A stretch of 64,000 nt of DNA from Membranipora membranacea (GCA_914767715.1 OU612068.1:29016001-29080000), one strand, 5' to 3'. Shown: positions 1 through 12,188, numbered from the stretch's first letter. The notes: a model not told the origin generated them from the letters alone. Numbers and translations: made by a program.

Positions 1-601
1 CTTCGGGTCAGCTCATGTAGTCCATCATCAATCATAGACAGGTCACACTTCGTGGGTGGGATCGTAAACTGTTCTGCGTTAGCTTCTTGTGGTACTGTAA
101 CAATGTGAAAAACAGGCTGGTCAGTCAGCTACAGAATTTTTGCTATGATACTACTGGGGTGGGGGGAGGATAAAAGGAGGGGGGTCGTCAAGAAGAAGGG
201 GATTGCATCAGGATTTTATGCGATCACAGGTCTTTTTATAGCATGTTGTGTTTATAATCAGCTTAATAGGCACATTCTCATCAGATTTCAAGACAATGGG
301 TTTTTCTCTAGTCTCAACACCGGCGTACTTACCACATATAAGATTACATCTACTGGCGAACTAACGTTGATGGTTCAATTTTGTAGCTAATATCATCAAC
401 CCCGGAAACATTTGAGCATTTCCTTCACACCTACACTGGTGTACATAGTACTTACAACATGTAAGATAACTCCTACCCTTGTGTACATATTACTTACCAT
501 GTATAACTTTTAGAAAACCTCAATAAATAAATAAATGAGACAACTCCTAAACTAGTATACGTAGTACCCACCATATAGACTAGACTAAACCGATGCACTC
601 A
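1..601. other. Edge sequence with no supported gene
   Basis: No exon with credible splice sites or protein similarity was seen here. It may be 3' flanking or untranslated sequence of the minus-strand transmembrane exon that ends at 602. A short open frame at 145-390 (+) has no recognisable domain and I leave it out. Confidence 0.4.
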
Positions 602-1777
602 TTACTTACCACATATAAGATAACACATCTTCTCTCTATCAAAGCAGAATGAGGAGGATCTGCTCTGGTTTATCTCACTCCTCTGTTTGTTTTTATTCTT
701 GCAGCATTTTCTGATTCGCCCAACTAGGAAGAAAACGCCGACAATACCCAGTAAGGCCAATACACTGAGCCAGAAGGGTTCAGCTATGAGACCAGATAGC
801 ACAGCGTGATTGTCTGATCCGAGTCTCTCATCAGCGTCAGCGCTCTCACTGTCAGCACTGTATGCTACTCTCTGTGAGTCTGTGTAGGGGCTTCTCGCTG
901 TACATCTCTCTCCTAGTACACATAATAACTCTTTTTTTTTTATAAAATGCTATATTCTTCTTCACTATTATATCAAATTAAGCATGTTCAACCGTGGTAT
1001 ATAGATACATCCGCTTCAGAGTGTCATGCATTTTTATTTATGAATCAAAGTTATACTATGAGTTTTCGTTTTCGTTTCTGATTTTTTCTTCACCTACGTA
1101 ACATAGTACAAATACTACATCATAGCTAATTGTGTGAGGGATGATCTGTCTTTTCACCAAGAACAAAAATTAAGTTGTGGAAACTAATCAGTTTAATATC
1201 AGTAGTGTGGAACCCACCTTGGAAAAAATCCTCACAGATACACCCAATTTCTTTAGCTGAAGGACTGAAACTGCAAAGTCCTCTGTTATTACACACAACA
1301 CGTGAACACCATGCTTTATCTAAATCACAAGTATAGCCAGTGTAGTTTTCTGTGCACACACAGTGCGCTGGAACGGATGCTTGCCTGGCTACAAATGTTC
1401 CATTGTTCCTACAGACGAGCTCATAGTCTGACGACAGTTGTCCTCCAGTTCTACTACTTGTCATGATGATGAGAGAGAGAGAGAGAGTCTACTTTGATTA
1501 TCTATGAGATACTGACGTATAATGGAGGCTTGTTTGTCTGTCTATATGGGTGCCGATGTAGAATCTCTCCATCAGGCTAACGTCACATCGAACCAATTAT
1601 GAGCAAATAAACACATCATCATTATTATCACATTGTTACTGTCATCGGGTTTTGTGACATACATATTTATATTTATATCTCTCCTACATACATACATTAT
1701 TATATACCAATGAATGTCACAATTTCAGTACCGGGTAAACAGAAATACATACCTGACCAATAACTGTCAAACCCGGC
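602..1777 (-). CDS. EGF-like plus transmembrane 3' exons; 5' part unresolved
   Basis: Three minus-strand exons join in consistent phase: 1753-1777 (25 bp, acceptor atatcag, donor gtatgt), 1218-1427 and 602-912 (stop at 602-604). The middle exon codes for two cysteine-rich EGF-like modules (CVCTENYTGYTC, then a second six-cysteine module). The last cysteine of the second module is supplied by the next exon (CICEDFFQG joined to ERC). A Ser/Asp-rich linker follows, then one hydrophobic transmembrane segment (WLSVLALLGIVGVFFLVG), then a short basic tail (RIRKCCKNKNK). This is the C-terminus of a type I membrane protein. No 5' exon is identified. It lies directly downstream of the sulfatase on the same strand, so these could be alternative 3' exons of that gene or the end of a separate gene. 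The 25-bp exon is the least certain. Confidence 0.5.
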
Positions 1778-1808
1778 CTGATATGTGAAATAAAAAATTA
1801 TAACTAAT

Positions 1809-4800
1809 TTATTGCTTTGACGTAGACATCGACTTAGTGCTCAAAACTGGTAGATCATCACTTAGGGAGGGCCCCATGAAGGGCCTCCATACTCCTCCAT
1901 GAAGTGCAGGATTACAGTTTTTGAGATATTCCCAGCCTAATACAGAGTCAGCAATATTATCATGGTGATATCTCAACCTTTCCAGGAGCATAGAAGTTAT
2001 ATCAGGACGATAGTTAGCCATGTTGTATCGTTCTTCAGGATCGAGTACTATGTTATACACCTGAAGATTCTCTGTAGAAACTCGTCTCATTGTTCTCTGC
2101 TTGTCCCCTGTGGAAAAAAGTGGAGAAAAGTGTGAAATATGCTGACTGATGAATAATTCGCAAATAGCCGCAAGGTACATTGGATGGAAGTTGAAGTTTG
2201 TTTATTTTCTAATTCTAATATCTATCCTGTAAAAGGTTGATAGCATCGAATGTACGTCACATCAGTGGAAAAATAAAATAAGAAGGCGTCTGAGCTGCAT
2301 GCATTAAATAAAAAATCGCATATAAAATTCAAAGGAGGTGTTTTGTCTCTTGGTGGTTCTACACTTTGATGGCTGGTATTTATCTATCTTTGCTCTACGA
2401 TCAGATTTTCAGTTTGTATTTATTTTAATACAAGAGTTCAGGGGATATACACAGAGTAATTAGACATCGCCTTACATGTCTCCAGATCTGAAACTGGATT
2501 GGTGTGATGAAAGTTACCAGGTTGTCTACCAGTTAATATCTTCCATCTGCCCACTGTGAGAGCTGCAGTTATTCCTTTGTCTAAGAGAATGAGGTTAGAC
2601 CCTTTCTCTAAACATCCTCCTTTCGATACTGTCGAATTACTTGAAGCACAGAGTAACTCCTTCTTGCTCGTAGGACCTTTTCGTTTAATGTTGTGTAATA
2701 TTTCCTTTCAAAATATAATTTCTAATTAGAACAAGGATCAACAGTAGAACAACTCAAATCATTAAAATAGCTTGAAAACTATATTGCATGGGCACAATCA
2801 TAAACAAAGTTTGGTCCAGTTGCCTGCAATCGGAGTTGCTCCCGATCCACTGATCACCAGTTATGGAGCAACTGGAATGCAGGCATTTGGATTATACTTG
2901 ATCTAGCACAGTCATAACGAACAAAGACTCAAGTCTAAGTGCCCAGACTCCAGCCTCCAGACTTACAGTGCGCTCTGATTTAGCGGCTGATGATATTGTT
3001 GACCACTGATTGAAGCCGTCTGTATCCAGACTGCTGTTGTTCTCCAATCCGGCTAAATGCAGTAATGTGGGCATCCAGTCAGTTATATGCATCAGATCAG
3101 CCACAGATCGCTTGGGTTTTGAGATTATCGGACTGGCAACGAAAGCAACTGCTCTGATACCTTCAACACGAAAATACTCGTTAGAATAACAATAATTAAT
3201 GTCTATTGAGGATGTACAAGCAAATATATAGGAATGATCCGTCAGTAAATAGTGCAGAGGATCCAATAGTCAGCAGGGCTACCAGTACTCAGCAGAGCGC
3301 CATTAATCAGCATGTAACGACAATCTCGAATATTATCTTTTATTTTCTCACCTCCTTCATAAAATGACCCTTTCCTGCCTTTGAGAGGGAAGTTATTGCC
3401 TCCTGACCCATCGTCTCCTCCGTTATCAGAGCTGAATATAATCACTGAGTTATCATAAGCACCAGAAGCCTTCAGAGAATCTATTATTTTACCTATTCCA
3501 GTATCAATCGCTGTAAAGAATGAGAAACAGTCACTATATCAATACAAAAAAAAGTAGCGTTGATTCATCAAGCTAAAAGTTTGTGGAAACTTTCAGACTG
3601 ATTTTAAGCTCTGATTTTAGAAATGACAGTTAATTTAATGTACCGATAGTAGCTTTATATGACATACCAGTCACCATGGCAGCATAGTTTTTTCTTGTGG
3701 TTGATTTGATATGTTTGTATTGATGGAGATATTGCTCAGGCACCTACAATATTTTTGTAGATGGGTGTTGGATTGTTCAGCGCAAGTATCTGATTAGTCT
3801 CAGTTTTTTCTTAGCTCTTAGCCTACTTTCATACATTCACACATATTGACAGAAATTTGTCATCACCAGTACACACACACGTCATATTTCCGCTAGGATG
3901 TTATTTCATCATCATTGTAACATGGGATGAACTCACGACAATAATCAGTATCCTGGCAATGTGTCAGCATGGCAAAAGCAATTTTTTTTAACTCAAATCA
4001 ATATCTCAGCAGGTCAAGTCTCTGTTGGCGTGAGAGTTTTGAAATCAGAAACTGTTAGCTATGTGTCAAGGAGAAGCTAAGCTAAACAGCCTGGCTTTAA
4101 ACGAGTAACTGTGGATTACCAAGATTTGTCAGTACAATCCTGAGACCACTTTTCCCTATTGGTGTTTAAATCTTTGATGATGACTGATCTTCTCGGGATC
4201 TTTGAGTAATTTTATATTGGAATGATAAAATAGATGAAATAATATATGTGTCTACCTGCAACGGATTGTGTGGCGCTTGGTAGGATACGAATAGAAACAA
4301 AGGATCTGTTGTGCCTTTTCTCATACTCTCAGATTTATTACTCCTCACTCCATATTTCTCCTCTATAATCTGGACAGCCCTATCAGTGATTATGTGTGTG
4401 GAGTATTCTCCCCATGATTGATTATAAGGAGTCGTGTTGTCATAATAGTCTAAATAATCAATACTGCCTAGATTCCTGGAAAAATAAGGTGTCAAAGTAA
4501 AAAGGAGGTGACTAGAGATAGGTAACAATACAATTCAGTTTATTCTGGAGGGTCTTTCAAGTGGGAACAGCCAAAATCGCAATATTATCGCTCACTCACT
4601 GAGTGAGCGATACCTGCTAGGGGTCTCGCTTTCAGATCGCTCAGTCACTTGATTGAACTATATACATTCTGAGTGAGCGATTTGGGAGCGATTTTCTCTA
4701 ATTGAAACACCAAGTGAGTGATAATTTTGAGCGATGTGATAGTGATGTGATAGTGATAACTTGCTTTAGTAAAGGATCACTCTTTCTAATTGAAAGACTC

Positions 4801-6860
4801 CCCAGAATCACTTACACTCCAATAATATAATATGCAATCTGATTTAACTTTATTATTACCAGCCTTGTCACCAGATTAAATTATTACCACCAACTATCAT
4901 CAGTATGGGAGCCAATGTGAGAGTCCATTGTGGCAACTCCTTGATTGTGGTAACGGACATGAGTAGAGTACTAAGGAAACAATGGAACAATGGAACAGAG
5001 TGAATTTGATGGATTAATGGTGGGATTTTCTTCTGTAAATACTAAATTGACTATCAATATTAAAATAATCAATATGAATAAAAGCTATCGTAACTACGAT
5101 ACTAGTGTAGGCTTAATTTTAGCATTGAGGAAGTAATATCTTATCCCCATAAATCAATCAATAATGATTAATGTCGTCTTCTTCCTCTAAATGAATCTCT
5201 AATGATGTGTGAGATCAGTTCTTGTTCAGTACAACATACTCTGCACCTATCCAGCAACACACGTGAACCTAGAGTAGGTATATATAATGTAGAAACAAAC
5301 AGAAATGGGCGAAACTTACCTTGTATGTTTGTAGTGATCACCATGTCCCAGTAAGAAACCCCTGAAGGTGTCAAAACCCCTGTTAGTGGGCAGGTGAGAC
5401 TCCGTGTGAAACCCAGCATGCCATTTACCTGTAGCAACACACTGATTTATGAGTTAGACTACTAGCCAACCATATTTATTTTAATTAATTTTAGTTCAAT
5501 TATCTCTCATTTTATGAGACACAGCTCTATGAAACCAAACAGATGAGACAGCATGACATTAATTAATGTACAGATTTGACAAATTAGTTGTAATGTGGTA
5601 TTTGGTAGGGGTTAATATCCCTACCGTAGGAGGGAGGGGCAGTAAGATTAGATCTGAGGTCGGACTATCAGTCAGACATAAAGCTCATATACAGGACCAG
5701 GTTTCATACAAAATCGTGTAGCATAAATCTTTTACTTACCGACGAGATTTGTTGAATAGTTTAGCTCTTTAAGTTTATCAGCTATGGTTGGAAAGTTTGT
5801 AGGAACTCCACTCTCTCGACAGGCTATAAAGTTTCCTCTATTAGTACCCATATGTATGGAATATCTACCTGTCAACAGTCACCCCATAACACATGAGCCC
5901 TCCACATTCACAGCATTCCCGGTATTATATTTATAACAAATATTATATTATAACTGCAGATAATTGTTTACGGTACTTGATGACACTTCTCTTCAATGAC
6001 AAGGCAATGGGGAGGGGGTATGGGTTTAAAGGAAACTCATGAAACTATCTAGTCTGAGACCCACAGACTTTTGCCCCCCTGGCCGACGGTCCCCCCCCCC
6101 CCCCCGCCGAAACTATCAAGTATTTGGACAACTGCCTAGTGCTGCGATTTGGTGTATTGTTTTCACAGTCTGGCTCAGCAGGATATTGATCAGTTGTAAA
6201 GAATAAATGTATAAATATTCATATGATTATGGTGTAAGCAATGGTCCACAATGGCTTTTTTTTTCAGAGATAAGTAAGTGGTTGTGGGTATTGTGTTATT
6301 AGACTACGGTACATAGGCTTACTTTATTACTCCACTAATTACATAGCCAGTCCTATTTATAGTTAGATGTTGACAGTATTTTCCTGTTTCTCCTGTGCTC
6401 TTTAGATTCAGGGCGGGGCATTTTATTTGAGCAAATTGTGGTTCATGTGGGTGTATGTTATGTATAACCAGGGAGGCTTCATTATAAGTAGCAAACTATT
6501 GTAATTAATTTACTCTTCATGATGAACCATTTTATCTCTATAGTTTCCAAATATGCTAGACGGCAATTATAATTGTTCGGATAATAAACTATAAAGATGT
6601 TGTCCTAACCAGAATGACACTAGATGTTGAAACCACCAACCTGTTAGAAATTGAGCTCTGGTTGGGCCACAAACCGGTGCTGTGTAATAATTCTCAAGCT
6701 TGACTCCATTGGCAGCTAAATTATCTAGAATTGGTGTCTGTATTTCACTCCCATGATATCCAATATCATTCCATCCTAGATCATCCACCATTATAAATAC
6801 AATATTAGGTCGCTGCTGTTGCTGACCCTGCTCGGAGTTTAGAGCTACACTGCTCAGCTG
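1809..6860 (-). CDS. Arylsulfatase B type sulfatase (9 exons, signal-peptide exon not found)
   Basis: Hydrolyses sulfate esters, probably of sulfated glycans, in the lysosome or outside the cell. Exons (-): 6641-6860, 5740-5868, 5320-5428, 4256-4475, 3668-3743, 3352-3510, 2967-3160, 2476-2704 and 1809-2107 (stop 1809-1811). All joins keep frame and give about 544 residues. Numbering from the first exon, metal-binding MVDD is near residue 23 and the formylglycine motif CGPTR is at 63-67 (P-V-C-G-P-T-R-x2-F-L-T-G fits the sulfatase signature). GKWHAG follows near 117. [39 protein letters not shown] and [13 protein letters not shown] follow in the order seen in ARSB. The C-terminal [10 protein letters not shown] motif and the [10 protein letters not shown] ending also match that family. 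The first coding exon with the secretion signal is missing and should lie upstream of 6860. Family membership is firm; substrate is not known. Confidence 0.93.
4543..4807. mobile_element. MITE copy 1 (about 265 bp), in a sulfatase intron
   Basis: The terminal inverted repeats begin TTCTGGAGGGTCTTTCAA and end TTGAAAGACTCCCCAGAA. The interior is rich in GAGTGAGCGAT motifs. A second copy of the same length class lies at 22526-22778 and shares the termini and most of the interior, including TGATAATTTTGAGCGATGTG. It has no coding capacity and sits in the intron between the 5320-5428 and 4256-4475 exons of the sulfatase gene. No clear target duplication is visible. Confidence 0.8.
6050..6108 (+). 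mobile_element. C-rich 59-bp mini-element with 9-bp duplication
   Basis: The element begins TAGTCTGAGACCCACAGACT and ends in a C-run followed by GCC. It is flanked on both sides by an exact GAAACTATC (6041-6049 and 6109-6117). A similar element is at 48626-48688 and a reverse-oriented relative at about 14221-14276. This copy lies in a sulfatase intron. Confidence 0.75.
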
Positions 6861-7024
6861 CTGTAATGAAATATACGTACTTTATACGCTCTAAAATATG
6901 AACAAGGCTATCTGCCCTCACAACATACAAAGTATTCATTACTCAGTATTTACCTCATTTTTATGAATTGATGCGTTTATTGGCCATATTATAAAAATGG
7001 CTTTGAAATATGTGTTTGAAACAG

Positions 7025-7193
7025 GTAGCAATTGTTGTTTATCACCCTAAGACAGGCTTAACTCAGGAGATGAGGTGCTTTGATCACTTACCAGTAGGAG
7101 AAGAGATGATAGTAAGGTGTAGCACATTCTCATCATTGGAGGAAGCTCAATATGGTGAGACCGAGATCAGACTAGCGGTCTATATGATACCTG
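7025..7193 (+). CDS. Orphan internal exon, unknown protein
   Basis: The 169-bp open stretch has a good acceptor (tttgaaacag) and a good donor (CTG|gtaagt). It begins VAIVVYHPKTG and contains CFDHLPVGEEM and ETEIRLAVYMIPG. I do not recognise the family. No adjoining exon could be linked with confidence on either side. It lies just upstream of the divergent sulfatase gene, so it may be an exon of a + strand gene broken by the foldback element downstream. It could also be a chance open frame. Confidence 0.35.
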
Positions 7194-7427
7194 GTAAGTG
7201 TTAAAGGTTCATGTAATATATAAAGAACCAGTTTGAAAGCTCAATCCTAAAATCATTGGTCCGTTTGTTACCAAGTTGTATCTGCTTCGATATTAAGATT
7301 GTATCATGACAACCATTTTGCAGAGGGTGGGGTTGTTGATTTAGGTGCAGTGAAGCAGAAAATGACAGCGACGACCCGCACTGTTGACAACTTTACTGCA
7401 CCAAGGATCCTAAATGTAAGGGATAGG

Positions 7428-7454
7428 CATAGACTTATGTATATTAAGTCTATG
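7428..7454. mobile_element. 27-bp palindrome with 8-bp target duplication
   Basis: CATAGACTTA and TAAGTCTATG pair around a 7-base centre. Perfect GGGATAGG flanks lie at 7420-7427 and 7455-7462. It shares terminal sequence with the palindrome at 18287-18310. Confidence 0.75.
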
Positions 7455-7769
7455 GGGATAGGTCATAACTCATAGGCCGTCACCATGAACATATCAAACA
7501 GTTTTGGTAGCTGAAAAATAGCTAGGGTGGATCTGTAGACCAAAATTCTACAGCTTGTAGAATATAAATCCACTGACCCTCAATGTATGTACAACAATGA
7601 TGATTAGCTATCTTTGACATGTCATTATTATGATCAGGAAATGGTTGCACAATGTTTTATTTATAACTTCAATAGTGATTAATAAGGTGAATAATTACCA
7701 AGAAGGTGTGTAAAGAATGTTGGCAGAAACTCTACTCCATTTGAAAGTAAAATGCTTCATAGCGAATCC

Positions 7770-8090
7770 GCCCCATTTTCCCAATGTCATTTTCCCACCG
7801 AGCCATTATCCCACCTGGTTGATTTCCCGCAGTGCCATTTTCCCACCTGGATGTTTTCCCACCAATCTAGTTTCCCACCTGGACGTTTTCCCACCAATCC
7901 ATTTTCCACCTAGATATTTTCTCAACAAGCCATTTCCCACCGGACCGTTTTCCCACCAAACAAGTTTCCCAACAGGACAATTTCCCACCAAACAAGTTTC
8001 CCAACAGGACAATTTCCCACCAAACAATTTTCCCAACAGGACAATTTACCACAGTGCTGTTTTCCCACCACAAAAATTTTTCTAAGGCTA
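7770..8090 (+). repeat. Left arm tandem repeat (TTTTCCCACC units)
   Basis: About 20 degenerate 15-17 bp units alternate tails of the type CCTGGACG, CCAATC and AACAGGACAA after TTTCCCACC. The apparent open frames on both strands here are repeat artefacts. Confidence 0.85.
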
Positions 8091-10020
8091 AGCCGTTCAC
8101 ATTGCACAAATACGTTTTCAATGTTCACATCCAGCCAACGCAGGAGAAAGTAGCTTTGGAAATGGAGATGTGACTTTATCAGTAGCAGGTTGCTTTTGAT
8201 ATGAGTTTTTTATTGCACAAGTTAGTCCAAGTGGTTGATTTCATCAAAATTGCCTCCTTGTTATAAACTACTTTTTGCGACAAAACAAATCAATGGTGCC
8301 TATGCCAATTCTCAAAAGAGCCCTTTGAGCCATTTGAGCCATTTAATCATCGCCCGAGCTGAAGAGATTATCATATTAACGGTTGTTGGCCATATCAATC
8401 TACAAAATTAAGCTTTCATCATATGTTTTCCGCCACATCGCTTTTGGTAAAGATTGTTTTACTGGTCTACAAGCTCAATCAACCACCAAACAATGTAAAA
8501 AAAATTCTCACTCTATGTATATTCACACACATGATCCTTTCCGAGATGAAAATGAATATTATTCAAGTTACAACAATTATTTGCTTTGATCAGGGACCCT
8601 TCCTGCTTTTACGAGGGAGGGCATCCCACCCTCCCTGCTTTTACCATAGCAACAGTTTGAAACATTAGAATTGTTTCCACTTGTAAAAAGAAGGGACAAC
8701 TTACTACCTGCAATACTAAATGCAATCGGTGATCACCAATAAGCGTGAAAAATTTAACATATTTGATTGCATTGAAGAATCTATGCTGAAAAATAAGGTT
8801 GGCCATTTAAAGCTGACAAGGCATAGTTGATACTAGGTTAATTATACTTGTAAACCAAAGACTGAGCTTTTGTAAGCATATCTATATGGCATGACAACAT
8901 GCTGTAACGCATACTATTTATTTGTTTCATGTTGAAGGTTTCTACTCAGTGAAATTTCTATTGAACACGGAAATATAATATAAAAATACGACTAACAAAG
9001 TTATGGATTGAGTAAAAACTTGAAAATGTATATCAAACAGTCAACCTGTGCCCCTTCTTTGCAAGTTCAAAGGGATCTAAGGCAAGTATAAATACCAAAA
9101 ATGTGATTATATTCAAAACACTTTAAAGACAATGTTAAGCCTTTCATGTTAACCCTCACCCCAGGACTTGGAGAGGTTTTAGTATTGTATATCGAAGCAG
9201 TCTGAAAACCAAAGCCGTCACCGCGTGACAAGGCTATTGTCGTTCAACTTGAGGTATTTTCTTTTTTATTTTTTTTTTAGGTTGACAAAGTTAAGAAATA
9301 CAAAGCTTAAAAATTAGGTAACTGAAAGAATTCCATTTGCAAAATCTTGTGATTATAGCACTGCTTTTTGCCTCCAGCTATTAAAAAATAGTAAAAGGAA
9401 ACCCCATCTTCAAACGGGGGACAAATTCTCCTGAAACAATTTCAGACCTGAATTACTATTTTATAATTTTTTTCTCTAATTGCATTTTCCACTAAAATAT
9501 TCAACCATAACATATTATAGAGGAAATTATTGACATGTGGTATAATTGACAGTGTCCTTAGGCTATAGGAATCATATTTACACAAGTGAGTTATATTTGT
9601 TGAAATTGTGAACTTAGACCAATATGGAAATAGGACTTCCCCTATCAATAAATATCAATTGAATTTATAGAAATTATGCTGGCTCCTCTATCACATTAGG
9701 AGATAATCAGGCAATCACTGTAACTGAACGTCATGCTGCAGTTGGAAAACATGTGAGTGATGTCAAACCATCCAGTTTTGGTATGGAGACTTAGTCATAA
9801 CAAATTAGAAGCGTCCCAAACTTGCCATGACATACTTAAGGTGAAACATTTTAGAGGGATAATTAATGCATGTTGTCTTCTTTTTGTACGAGAAAAAACA
9901 ATGCTGTGATCTAACAAGAATTGGCAAAAGAAAAATACATATTTGAGATCAAATTCTTGTTAAAAATACAAATCCGCATATCAGGTCATGCGCCCTAGAA
10001 TTTGATCATATCAATGCTTG
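8091..10020. other. Left-arm spacer of the foldback element, no gene seen
   Basis: AT-rich sequence without credible exons. Because the equivalent part of the right half is only about 310 bp, much of this stretch may be a later insertion into the foldback element. No termini were recognised. Confidence 0.4.
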
Positions 10021-10867
10021 TGTGCAGGGGATTGGAATGAACGACCGCTTGAATGAACGCCGACGGGACTGAAATTAGCTGGAATGAACGTAGACTGGTA
10101 TGAAAGTCGAAAATCCTGGAATGAAGGTAGAAAGTGATGGATTGAACGCCGACTACATTAGTATATAGAATCAACGCAAGAGCGACTCCTCAAAATAATT
10201 GTGTAATAAATTAATGATGATCATTCACAAAGGCACTCGCATCTGTTTATGATGATGCTTACTAAATTTCTGATGGCTAGATGGAATCAAGCAGGAATTT
10301 AGTGCAAAAACTGAAATGGTTATGAAATACTGAAAGAGAAACAGTGACCCTTTGTATATTTCATCAGAAAAACAATGGTCAAGCATTAAAGAAATCAGGT
10401 GCAACTAATGAATCGTAGCAGTTTACACCTTGGTCCACCAGTCGTCATTTATCGAAATATTTAACTCGTTTCACCAATGTGGTACAGTAATCACATCCGT
10501 TATGTCTGTGACAAGAACTTAAAGATGTGTTTTTATCTATCACCTATGTACAACTGCAATTCAATCGATGACATCATATCAACTGCTAGTTTTTTAGCCG
10601 ACTGTCAAGTCCCATCGTTGTCATCGATTTTTAATCGAGTTTTTAAAAACCTTTGTCTTAAAGACATAGTTTGAAGCTGCTATTTTGTATCACATTTTAT
10701 TCTCCATATTTTATTCTATCAGGTGAGTGATTTTCAGCTTTCGAATCCAAAAAGTTATGGCCTCTCAAACTTCTAGGGTGATCACCTTCAATTGGCATTG
10801 GGATTCAGCTGGGTCTTTCATACCAGCAGGCAACGTCGCTACCATAGCACCACTAGGTCCAGCTCTG

Positions 10868-10950
10868 TGGCTTGTAGACATTATAGCTCAGCGATAGCGT
10901 CGTTGCCTGTATGGCCATTTGGACCTGGGTTCGAGACCCTCTATTCCCTG
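10868..10950 (+). repeat. tRNA-derived SINE-like sequence in the foldback centre
   Basis: A perfect polymerase III B box, GGTTCGAGACC (near 10927), is preceded at tRNA-like spacing by an A-box-like TAGCTCAGCGATAG (near 10883). It is followed by a short repetitive tail containing ATCATC. It lies between the innermost pair of inverted arms. It does not fold convincingly as a functional tRNA by eye, so a SINE head is likelier than a tRNA gene. Confidence 0.5.
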
Positions 10951-11934
10951 AGCATTGTGATCATCATCCTATCTATTAGTATATCATAATAAGTATGACA
11001 CGTTGTGACGTCCCACACGGTGTGCCAGCTGATTCTCAATGCCAATAGACTGCCGTCACTTTGGAAGTTTGGGAGGCCATAACTTCCTCAATATTTGGAT
11101 TCTCAAGCTGGAAATTGCTCACATGATAGAATAGAATATGTCTTTAAAGTGTACATAACAGACTCTACACCCCTACTCACTTTAGGACGCTACCACAAAG
11201 GTAGAATAGAGCTACGGCGGGGAAGGTGGGAAACTTCCCGCCCTCCCCCACCGAACTTAGCTTGTCAAAACCGGCTACCGTTACCGGTAGGTACTAAACA
11301 TAATAAATAAATATAAATAGTACCTAATGCGCAGCACATGTGGTTTGGCATGGCAATATTGAATTACCGTAGCATAATCAAAAACTATAAATTTAAACCA
11401 AAACCTTGATTGTTCATAAGATGTATGCAGGTTTTTTACAACATAATATTTTCGGGGAGTTGCTCTCCTGTTGACTCTTTATACCAACTAATGCAGTCGG
11501 CGTTCAATCCAGCATTTTTGAAGTTCATTCCAGGATTTTCGACTTTCATACCAGACTACGTTCATTCCAGTTAGTTCAATCCTGTCGACGCTTGTTCCAA
11601 CCGATGTTCATTCAAAGGTGTGCATCTTCTGTTTCCAAACAAGCGCCCCCATAAATCTGACAACAGTTCCTTAGGTGAACACAGCTATGCGTTATTAAGG
11701 AATCGTACAAGAGCAAAGTTGTGATAAATCATGAGAAAACTGTTCAATTCGTTTTCATAACCTCTAACAGCATTTTTAACACCAAATGTCATAGACTTTG
11801 GGATTCTAGAATAAAAAAATAACAACAAAACTTTTATGACGAGACTCTAACACACACACTCAATTTTTTTGCCTGAAGAAGAGCAGAAGGAAAAGAAAAG
11901 AAATGTAAAGACGCACCATGTTCATTTGAAAAAA

Positions 11935-12188
11935 ATAATAGTGGGAAAATGGCAAGTGAGAAAATGTCCGGGTGGAAAAATGGATTGGTGGGAAATCGTC
12001 CAGGTGGAAAAATGGATTGGTGAGAAAGCGTCCAGGTGGGAAAATAGCTTGGTGAGAAAATGTCATGGTGGGAAAACAGATTGGTGGGAATATAGCTTGG
12101 TGGGAATATGGCTTATTGGGATAAAGGGAGGTGGGAAAATGCCTTGGTGGGAAAATGACATTGGGAAAATGTCCGGATACCCTTCATA
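11935..12188 (-). repeat. Right arm tandem repeat (GGTGGGAAAA units)
   Basis: Inverse counterpart of the 7770-8090 array, with units such as GGTGGGAAAATGGATTGG. It ends with the complement of the left terminus. Confidence 0.85.

Larger units (their letters stand above)
7755..12188. mobile_element. Foldback (TU-like) element with long inverted repeats made of short tandem units
   Basis: The left arm (about 7755-8090) is a run of degenerate 15-17 bp units around TTTTCCCACC. The right arm (about 11935-12188) has the same units in inverse orientation (GGTGGGAAAA). The ends correspond: ATTTTCCCAATGTCATTTTC on the left pairs with its complement at the right end. Inside are two further nested inverted pairs, 10030-10155 with 11490-11625 and 10655-10810 with 11010-11165. 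The left half is about 1.6 kb longer, which suggests a later insertion between about 8100 and 10020. Long arms made of short tandem repeats are the known architecture of sea urchin TU and Drosophila FB foldback elements. No transposase is visible and no target duplication could be defined. Confidence 0.8.

Noticed and set aside
7717-8128. Several overlapping open frames on both strands near 7.7-8.1 kb
   Set aside because: They are translations of the TTTTCCCACC tandem arm of the foldback element.
10868-10950. Functional tRNA gene
   Set aside because: The A and B boxes are present, but the acceptor and anticodon stems do not pair convincingly by eye. A SINE head fits better, especially with the repetitive tail.
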